From the NCBI GenBank assembly GCA_018340805.1, contig JACMZG010001914.1:27357132-27421131 (forward strand): DNA of 64,000 bases, given 5' to 3'. This document shows, piece after piece, positions 55,874-64,000 of the stretch. Position numbers and translations under genes: made by a program. Each line of letters begins with the position of its first letter. Positions within the stretch are counted from its first letter, which is position 1. Under the pieces are notes generated by a model that ran no database searches, had not been told where the DNA came from, and saw nothing but the letters and a program-made list of their open reading frames with translations. This DNA comes from Microvelia longipes. Its lineage: Eukaryota; Arthropoda; Insecta; Hemiptera; Veliidae.

Positions 55874-58833
55874 TTAATTCTTTTTAGTGTAAGTTCGGTT
55901 TATATTAATATTTGCTTTACTTGTTGGCGGAGCTTTCTTCGTTGACGAATTATTCAATTCTGAGTGACAAGAAAAATCTTTTTTTACAAATCTGACATCC
56001 TGAGTTATCTGATGACTTAAAAATCTATCTTTAAATTCTCGGCTTATTTTTGAATTATTTTTGGATGGATATTGACATTTAGCACCTAAATTCTGGTTTG
56101 TCTGTAATGTTGTTTGTTCTTTTATCGCACTTCTTCTCAAAAACCAGTTTCTTTGAAATGATTTTATTATTTTTCTTGGGTTTTCATTTTGAATCCCACT
56201 GTTATCCTCTTGTATTTTATTTTTTGATTTACCTAAACATGGTGATAAGTTGGAATTTAAGCTGTCATTTTCATTAAATGGTGATTCAATGAACGTTCCA
56301 TTATTTGTATTGTTTATTGTAATCTGTTCTATTTTGCCTTTGTTTAAGAAGCAGTCTTGACTGCATATCTTTTCACAACAGATATAATTATCTATTTTAT
56401 TTGTTTCAGTAACATTTATACGCGTTTCATTATTTAAGTTTGTATCCGTAATATAAGATATATTTGTTTTACTAATATTTCCTTCTGACGCTTCTTTTCT
56501 TTTAGATTTAAAAGAAGTCGCGTTAGTTTTATTATTTTTATCTTCTACCTCATCATTTTCCTTTAAAATGGTATTACTTTCTTCCATCAAGGAATTAAAT
56601 TTGCAGTCTGTCTCATCTTTCTTTTTTTTGTGAAAATATAACACCTTTTAAATGGTTTGATTATAGGTTTCACCTGATTTTCTGTATTTTGGGTTTCGAA
56701 ATGGGCCTCTTTTGTATTTTTTCTTTCATTATCCATCTCAATGTCTTCTGTTGAAATTTGATTCCTTTCAGTTTTTGGAATCAAATCAGTTGAAGCTGAT
56801 ACTTGATATTTTAAAGGTATTGGAGCTTCTAGTTGAGTTGTAGAATTTTGCTCGGCCGAAACTTTAGCTACAATTTTATGTTTATTTTGTTTTTCTTTAA
56901 TACATTCTTCTAAAATCAGAGACGTTTTAGTACTTTGAGGTTGAACTTTCATTGGTATTTTTGTACCACTTAATGCTTTTGTTCTTAATTTGGGAGACGT
57001 TTTTGGAGCCTCTTTATTTATTCTCTTATTGTTATCAATAATATTTTTAATGTATTCATATTTATTAAAACTTATATTTTCTTGTTCTATATATCCATGG
57101 ATAGTCGTTTTTAGACTTTCTTTATGCATATTTGATGAACTTGATTTAGCATCATCTATTTTCAAATTAATAATATCTGCATTTCCTACATCACTCTGTT
57201 TTATTTTAGGCTGCCTATCAAAATTTAAATTCGAAGCCCATCCGACTGACTTCTTTGCAGTGGTATTACTGACTTTCATACAACTTTTAATAAAACATAA
57301 CGAATTACTGATTTGTACATCCGGTGAAATTTGATTCAAGGTTGCTAAATTATTGTTTTCACAATGTTTTTTATCCCAGCTAGGGAAATGATGATTTTGC
57401 TCCATTTTTTTGTATTGAATAAGGTAATTGTTTGGATTTTGATCATAAACAAATGAATTAACGGGTGGTTGAAAATGATAATACGTTTCAATATTATTTT
57501 TATACGCGTCATCTAAATTACCTTTTACTGGTGTATAAATAAAATATTTCCTGTTGTTCTGATCACAACATTGTTTGCAATTTATTATTTTATCTCTACT
57601 CCCACAACCAGTATCACTGTTACCCTCATCAACAAAAATTTGTTGATAGTAAACATCTTTTTCGTTTCTATTGACTTCTTTAAAATCAATTTCGGACAAG
57701 CAATCGTTTATTTGTTTTTTACTCGATCTCGATAACACGATATTGTGTCTTCTGCAACACTTATTATCTCTCATTGTAAACAATGAGTAACTTCTTTTCA
57801 TTGGCGAATGTTGTTTCATTTTATATTTTGCTTGCTTTTCATTCAACGAGTCACAAAACCAAAATTTACACCTATTCTCATCACTTACTTGTTTACATAT
57901 TTCATTAATATTATCACCGTCAGTTTGTACAAATACAGAGCGCTTAGAAGTATCCTCGCATAACAGAGCTTGGTAAGTAAAGGACTTCATCATTTGTACT
58001 TTACTATTATTACCACTTGGTCTTTTTATTATTACGCTGGGTCTTTTAGTTGTTTCTTTTATCTTTCGTTCAAGCTCACTCTTTTCATAAAGTATGTTTA
58101 AAACTTCTTGTTTACTGCTTAAATAGCGTTCTATATTTTTTTTAATTTCGTTACATATATCTTGAATTATACTGGCTTTATCAATATTGCGTTTTTTATT
58201 CCGTTCGTTGTCGTTGCAGTTATACGTGTTTTCATCTTTTATTTTCTCTTCGTTACTACGAGATTGAATGCTTTGACGGTTTGTCTTATATTTCCTTTTA
58301 TTTCTTTTTTCATCCGTGTCGTTTTTAGATTTACATTGGTCTTTTCTTTCTTGTGAGACTACAGAGTTTTTATCTTCATTATGAGATTCTTCTTTTTTCT
58401 CTGTTTCCTTCTCTTGCGTTTTATTATTCCTTACTACTTTATTTATTTCAGCCTTTTCTAAATTAGTAATAATGAGCTTTTTTACTTGATATCATGTGCC
58501 AATCTCCTATCAGCATCCTTATGTTTCAAAAATAATGGAAAACGAGTCGCTTCTGAACATTGAGCTTTACTTTTAAACGGATTTTTGTTAACGGCATTTA
58601 GATTAGTTAAACATGGTTTATAATGCTTGAGCAGATCAATTTTGGTCGGAACGTACTTAGTTAGTGAAGCACCTTTAATCTCTACGGACGGTTGGCGCTT
58701 GTGATTTCTACGACGGTGTAAAATTTTTCGAACTCTAGTGACTTCTGTCCCTTTGTGATATCCTCCATGATGTTTTAATGTGCTATCAACTTTTGAATTT
58801 TTTACCCACTTTCCATAGATTGGTACTTTCCCT
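55874..58833 (-). CDS. Exon 2 of a candidate host gene, unknown product
   Basis: A near-continuous minus-strand coding stretch of about 985 codons ending TYTKKN-stop. It begins after a good acceptor (ttttttgtag, cut at 58833) as A-GGG-AAA, encoding GKVPIYGKWVKNSKVDSTLK and then LTKYVPTKIDLLKHYKPCLT. The first third is basic and Arg/Lys-rich with a likely helical stretch (NEIKKNIERYLSSKQEVLNI). The rest is Asn-, Lys- and Ser-rich and probably disordered, with Cys clusters such as KCCRRH, CKQCCDQ and CSQDCF. The frame breaks twice: at about 58483 and in an A8 run at about 56620. The reading is continuous on both sides of each break, so one-base sequence errors are likelier than decay. No domain is recognised. 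Confidence 0.65.
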
Positions 58834-59580
58834 CTACAAAAAATTGGTCACAATAAAAATTCGATTTAAAGAAATTTAAAAATTACATGTACGATGATTG
58901 TGAAATTGTTTGGTTGTAGTAGAGTCAGTCCCAATAGCTTACTCTTCGTTATAGTTCTCTAGATAATTAAATTATAAATTTAGTTTAGAAATAATCAAAA
59001 AAGTTACTTAAAAAACCTATTACATTACAGTGAATTAGAAGAGTGAGTAGTGATAAATAATTGTAATATTTTACATTTTGAAGCTCACTAGGTTTGGTGT
59101 TAGTAGGTTTTGAAATAATAATTGCGATATTCTCATAAAAATAAGATGATTTTTTTTGTTAAATTTCTCTTTAATTTTAAATCTGCTAATCAATTAATCT
59201 AGAGAATATCCCTCACTAGAGGTATGGCCTGTGCTTTGAGGGAATTTGTTGCTTAGATGCTTTATTGTTGTCAAGAACTAAAACAAAGGTCTTCAGTGTG
59301 CTCAGAAAAAGTTCCATGCGTAGTACTTATTGTTTTGTGTTATTTTTTGTATTATTATCTTTACCTCATTGCATTTTTGCATGTAATTGGGGAATTTTCA
59401 TCGTGTGGGTCGCTTCGCGAATAACTTGCTTCGACTTTTTGTACTGACTATTTTGGTTAGTAGAGTAACCAGTGTGAAAAAATATTTAGAGGACCCCTTC
59501 CTACTAACTATCTCCTCACTATTGTACCTAACAGAGACCATTTATATAATTTTATACAATGTACAAGAAATACATGTATA

Positions 59581-59581
59581 A

Positions 59582-59613
<32 letters not shown>

Positions 59614-59631
59614 ATAATATAATATATATAT

Positions 59632-59678
<47 letters not shown>

Positions 59679-59716
59679 TATTATATTATGTGTGTGTGTG
59701 TGTGTGTGTGTCTGTG
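59581..59716. repeat. (ATCT)n-(TA)n-(TG)n compound microsatellite
   Basis: About eight ATCT units, then broken TA repeats, then a TG run. Confidence 0.96.
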
Positions 59717-60339
59717 TTGTATTGTCGATCCCTACCTATCTATACTATACTAATCTATCCTACTCCACTCTCCACTGACGTTATCCGAACAAACTCATAA
59801 ACGAATTTTCTCATGGAAATTCGCTAAATAAATAGGTATTATATTCATTGAACTGAAGTGTTTTTCTTGATTTGTTCATGTTCGTGTTGGATGATAATAC
59901 AATGTACATTGAAGAGATGTCAAGAATGTATTTGGAATCTTTTTCATATTTACTTTACCTTGTCCCAACTTTCTATATGCTGCAGGAAAAGCAAAGTTAT
60001 TTAGTTGGGTTAAAAAATCAGATTTCTACCTGATGGGTGTCCTGAGTATCATAACTATGTTGCTGAGTACTCTTGAATAAGAGTGGAGCTTAAAACAATA
60101 TTTGTTATCCTTAGTTTCGATTTATTTATCTCTAATATAATTCTTGGTTAAATTAAATTTTCTGGATGGTTTGAATTAGTTCAATGAACTCTTGTTGATT
60201 TAACTCTTGTAGATTTTTATTGAAAATATCTTTACTGTTATTATATTAACTTACAAACTATTTATAAGAATTGAATACTACTTTCAGTAGTGTGATTTAG
60301 GCTTAACTTTTAAAGAGCAGGTGTGGTATAAGTTAGACT

Positions 60340-60670
60340 TGTTATACAGCATAATTGCACGAGAGAAACCTAGGTAACAAGCAAAATCCTGTGCTACATC
60401 TTGGAACTGTTCCCATTGAATATTCGTCATTATTTATGGTTCGACATAATGTCTTGTCCCACTCTGCTTCGTTACGTCTACCTTGATTAGGCGCCAACAT
60501 TCGGGAGTCCGAACTCACTCTGCTCTTCATTATCCAAAGTTTCGAAGAATAAAATATGAAGTATTTACCAGATACGAGCGGTGCTCTTTTATTCCCATCA
60601 TGCTTGGTAAGCAAAACCAACTTGTTACTACCAAGTTTTGCAAAACATGACTAGTTGTCACAATCTAATT
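60340..60670. mobile_element. Foldback element copy
   Basis: gcacgagagaaacctaggtaac, cgacataatgtcttgtccca, ttcgttacgtctacc, an inner segment matching 39700-39790 in reverse, and aagttttgcaaaacatgac at the end. Confidence 0.7.
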
Positions 60671-61110
60671 CTGCGAAAGATCTAGGAACTGTTTCATATT
60701 TTGACATTTAACATTATTGATGGCTGACCATATTACGACATTTGACGTTATTGATGGCTGTCCATATTTCGACATTCGTCATTATTGATAACCAACATAA
60801 TTCCATGTACAACTCTGTTTCGTTACGTCTCAGTGTGCCTACAGAGTCTAACTACAACTCTGTTTCTCAAATTCCGATGAATATAAAATGTGCATTATAT
60901 TTTACTCTACATTCTCAATATTTGAAATTCTTCTTTTTCTTCGGAAATTATAGTAAAGTTTAGACTGATTTCAGGTTCTATCTGCGCTCTGATGAGGTAC
61001 ACGTAACGAATCAGAGTGAGGCATGACATTATGTCCGAGCCATCAATGATGACGAATGTCGAATGATGGAACAGTTCCCATATGTAGCATTGCATCAAGC
61101 TCGCGCAAAT
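60671..61110. repeat. Foldback family fragments
   Basis: Repeated short pieces (ttgatggctgaccatatt, ttgatggctgtccatatt, cgacattcgtcattattgat), then a reverse piece (gtaacgaatcagagtgaggc, catcaatgatgacgaatgtc). Confidence 0.65.
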
Positions 61111-61887
61111 ATACTTTTTATCATATATTTTAGTTTTGTTAGTTAGTTTTAGTTAGCATTAGTTTAAATAATTACGTTTTTTGCTTATTCTTAATTTATG
61201 ATTGTTTCAAAGGAAACTCTGGACAATAGGTAAAAAAATGAAATGAATATTTCTACTATTTTAGCCAGCACATTTTGTCTAGTGCATGGCTTTAATAAAT
61301 TTTAGTTTTATTTAGATTAACTTTAAAAAACCAACCCTTCCCTGCTATTTCTAAGAATCATATTTTGTAGAAATATTTATTTCAATCTCTTATCTAAATT
61401 AAATCAATTTAAAGACAATTCTAATTGTATCACTTTTTATTTTTTATACATTTTAAATTATTAGTATGTTTTAAAAACTGTTTTATTTAAAATACAAAAT
61501 TTGATTTTTAGAAAAAATGGATAGGATTGATTTTTCATTGATCTTAATACCATTTTTGAGACCTTTCTAAGAAAATCATTAATGACAGCGGCCTTGTCTG
61601 AAATAATGCATTAATTAGTCCAGCATAAATTTCTTAGCATAAAAAATTTTACAATGCTTTCAAAGGGTAGATTTTTAAAATTGTTGGAATCTCGCGTGTT
61701 GAAATAATACGTTTGCATGCCTAATTGCAACTTTCATTTCCAGCATTTTGTTCCAACTAAGTATTCTTAGTTGGAATTCTTAGTACTTAGTATTCTTAGT
61801 ACTTATGTAATTCAACAGGCCCTGGTGTAATATCCCAATGGGAATAAATGAGGCTAAAATTCTAAAACTCAAATGTGTATTTATATT
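61111..61887. other. AT-rich intronic sequence, nothing recognised
   Basis: A small tandem of agttggaattcttagtactt words lies near 61755-61805. Nothing else seen. Confidence 0.5.
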
Positions 61888-62335
61888 TTTACTTTTCCTC
61901 ACTTCTACCTTAGGAAATGTATTGTGTTTTCAACAAAATACGTGCTATGTCTTATATGTTGGCACATAACATATGTACCAAAGCATTATTTCATTATCAG
62001 CACTAGTTCAATTTTTATCAAAAGACTTGTGTACGTTTTTTTTGAAAAAATTGGAAAACAATCCAATAGAGTTGATTGTTTAATTTAGTTCATGTACTTT
62101 ACGTAACAAATAAGTACACTAAATTTTGTTTCAATACGATAAGTATATCCATGATATTTGTTGGATCATAAAAGTTAAGCAGCATTGGTCAGTGGTGTAT
62201 AGATGACCCCTTAGAATGAAATGTATGCATTTACTATATGAGGACGAGCGAAGCGAGTTTGAAGTAGGGAGGATGAGCGTAGCTATTCTGGTGTGATATA
62301 GGAAAAGTTCCGAGGTACTCCTTACCCGCTTTTTA
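61888..62335 (+). repeat. Head/tail repeat, near-complete copy
   Basis: Head ttacttttcctcacttctac and taggaaatgtattgtg; tail GAGGACGAGCGAAGCGAG, ggaggatgagcgtagc, ggaaaagttccgaggtact and a cttacccgctttttaa end. About 450 bp. Confidence 0.75.
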
Positions 62336-62793
62336 ATTTGTGAATTGCCGAGTCGTATTTCTGTAATTTAATATTTAAACACAGAAATAAGAGAAAAATT
62401 ATGGAGCGGAGATCCGCGAGTCGGGCGTATTTACTTATCATTTACTTACTTATCAATATAATTTTTGATTAATTTTTCTATATAAAAACGTTGGATACCC
62501 TGAGCCGTAGCAAAATTCTATAATTGAGGTAACTAAAAAAATATATAGATCTGGAGAGAAAATACTGCGTCAACAGCTGCTTGGTTATAAAATGGAATCT
62601 CTTTTAGCGAATTTTTATAAGAAAATCAGGCTTATGTTTCTTGTAGACATGAAAAATGGAAAAGAGAAAAAGCTCTCTCTTCCATTTTTCTCCTATCCAA
62701 ATAATTTCAGTAATGCTTTTAAATTCAATTTTTTGTAAAGTATGTTACATTAGTTTTCTGAAACTATTTGTTCTTATTGTCAATCGTATTATT

Positions 62794-62936
62794 TATAGTA
62801 CGACACACGGCTAAGATCAGTTGACAGCGTGAGAAAACAATGCGAGGAACCCAATGAGGCTATTCCTGGATGTTAAACCACGCCCTCTATTTTAAATCAG
62901 GCCAATCTTATTGGTTCCTCAACACTATTTTCCCAC
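62794..62936. mobile_element. MITE copy 2, 3'-truncated
   Basis: Begins TATAGTACGACACACGGC like copy 1 but stops in ttttcccac without its right inverted end. It lies 40 bases inside the predicted intron. Confidence 0.85.
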
Positions 62937-62975
62937 TTAAAAATGTCCGAAAATATTTGCAGCATCTTTACTCAC

Positions 62976-63307
62976 TTCTTGCTTTGGGATGGGTTAAAAG
63001 AAATATTCCCTAATTCTGCATAAAATGAGGACAATTTAATTTTCTCCTTGCTGTAGACACACAGGTAGACTTTACTCGGTGGAGCATCATCTGCCGAGTC
63101 CATTGAGAAGAATCGTTCCGCATCCATTTCACCTCCTAAAGTTAGTTTCAATCTTCCTAAACTCGTAAAAGATTTTTGCACCCATTTCCTAATCTTATCC
63201 TTTCTCTTGGTATCTACACTTGCAGGAGCTAATGCCATGATTTCTTCCATTGTTTCCGGTAGGATTAGATTGATTCTATGATGATCATGTTCTTGTCTTT
63301 CAGCCAT
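62976..63307 (-). CDS. Exon 1 of the candidate host gene, unknown product
   Basis: Starts MAERQEHDHHRINLILPETM and continues with KRKDKIRKWVQKSFTSLGRL, LTLGGEMDAERFFSMDSADD and SKVYLCVYSKEKIKLSSFYA. The ATG has an acceptable context (TGAAATGG). The coding stretch ends exactly at a strong donor (AA|GTGAGT) with 110 codons plus two bases, in phase with exon 2 at 58833. Composition is balanced and protein-like, unlike the repeats on either side. It looks like a folded N-terminal domain, but I do not recognise it. Upstream at 63328-63346 is an acceptor-like ttcgcag, so a non-coding first exon may lie further right. Confidence 0.65.
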
Positions 63308-63413
63308 TTCAAATGAACTACCCCCAAAGAAATTGATGCTGCGAATTTAGAAACAGAAATTTAATTTAAATTTATTTTTCTGTCAAAAAATATGTGCATA
63401 AACTGCAAGATGT

Positions 63414-63591
63414 TATAGTATAACATACGGCTAAAATCAGTTGACAGCGTGGGAAAATAATGTCAGGAAGCCAATGAGGTTAGTCCTGGAGGTTAAACCA
63501 CGCCCTCAATTTCATATTGGACTAACGTTATTGGTTCCTTACCTCTATTTTCCCACGCTGTCTACTGATTTTAGCCGTATATTATACGATA
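63414..63591. mobile_element. MITE copy 3, complete
   Basis: TATAGTATAACATACGGCTA at the left and its near-complement at the right (ttagccgtatattatacgata). Same inside words as copy 1 (accacgccctcaattt). It lies about 105 bp upstream of the gene's ATG. Confidence 0.88.
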
Positions 63592-63789
63592 GAAAGTTAT
63601 AAGGTGATTCAATTTTGTGTAAACAAACCAACGCATTCGGAGGTTATAACCTGACGTTTTTTTATTAATGACGTGTGACGTCATTGCAGGAATCTTTGTA
63701 TGTGATCAACATTAAAAAGTCACTATTTATTCCTGTAGTATCGTCAATTCTGGAGTATACCCTAACCTGTCAAAAAAATTATTTCATTC

Positions 63790-63958
63790 TTTTAATACAT
63801 GGCTAATAACAGTTCACGGCATGGAAAATATTGATGAGGAACCATTGTTGGTCCAATTTGAAATAGTGGGCGTGGTTTAACATCCAGGAATAACCTCATT
63901 AGCTCCCTGGCATTATTTCCCCACACTGTCAACTGATTTTAGCCGTGTGTTACACTAT
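63790..63958. mobile_element. MITE copy 4, diverged left end
   Basis: The right end tcaactgattttagccgtgtg is well kept; the left end (atggctaataacagttcacgg) has drifted. gtgggcgtggtttaac is shared inside. Confidence 0.8.
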
Positions 63959-64000
63959 GTTGCCTACTTATAAAATAAAGGTAATTTTTAAAAAAATGTT

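Larger units (their letters stand above)
58834..62975 (-). other. Predicted 4.1-kb intron
   Basis: Donor GTGAGTAAAG (starting at 62975) and acceptor ttttttgtag (ending at 58834). Exon 1 leaves two bases of a codon and exon 2 supplies the third, so the frame is kept. The intron holds a compound microsatellite, foldback copies, a head/tail repeat and part of a MITE. Short frames inside (59265, 59387, 60342, 60742 and others) are not genes. Confidence 0.55.

Noticed and set aside
56990..57334. 114-codon plus-strand frame
   Set aside because: Antisense of the Asn/Lys-rich exon 2, giving an artificial Leu/Phe/Ile-rich product.

Overview
This window is eukaryotic nuclear DNA from an invertebrate, most likely an arthropod and probably an insect; I cannot place it more closely. 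It is AT-rich, gene-poor and crowded with long (TA)n/(TG)n microsatellites, minisatellites, foldback and MITE-like repeats, Penelope-like relics and a nested Ty3/Gypsy element. One-base differences in homopolymers, frameshifts inside otherwise intact frames and a single N at 25992 suggest a long-read assembly with residual indels.

Left part (1-18235): non-coding DNA with minisatellites (37-bp array 7137-7500), microsatellites, inverted-repeat modules (12130-13145), a dead LINE reverse-transcriptase fragment (about 13290-13690), a Penelope-like GIY-YIG endonuclease relic on the minus strand (about 16225-16700) with a hammerhead-like end, and a MITE nested in a foldback element (16773-17090).

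Centre (18236-35332): a three-layer nest. A SINE-like retroposon with a 13-bp target duplication (18236-18248 and 35320-35332) is split by a Ty3/Gypsy LTR retrotransposon (18374-34904, 4-bp duplication CGTA). The LTRs are about 1.7 kb and carry a GC-rich 135-bp tandem repeat. The primer binding site fits tRNA-Arg. gag-pol occurs twice head to tail, copy A 20390-24864 and copy B 25993-30325, separated by a noisy pol fragment and the N, probably an assembly duplication. Gag starts with a SAP-like motif and has no zinc knuckle; the protease reads DTQAS instead of DTGAS. Between pol and the 3' LTR is a 354-codon accessory frame (31655-32719) of unknown function. It is followed by two related hairpins that keep the same fold with different sequence; the second spans the polypurine tract and the first bases of the LTR. 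This 3' module is the most interesting part of the window.

Right part (35333-64000): more microsatellites, a tRNA-derived SINE (38237-38445), a 62-bp array, long palindromes, foldback copies and a 33-bp array whose unit is a hairpin. A candidate host gene lies on the minus strand: exon 1 (63307-62976) joins in phase to a long exon 2 (58833-55874) across a 4.1-kb repeat-filled intron. It would encode roughly 1,100 residues of an unrecognised, Lys/Asn/Ser-rich protein, broken in this sequence by two one-base frameshifts. A second possible minus-strand coding fragment lies at 47007-47421. No functional tRNA, rRNA or CRISPR locus was found.
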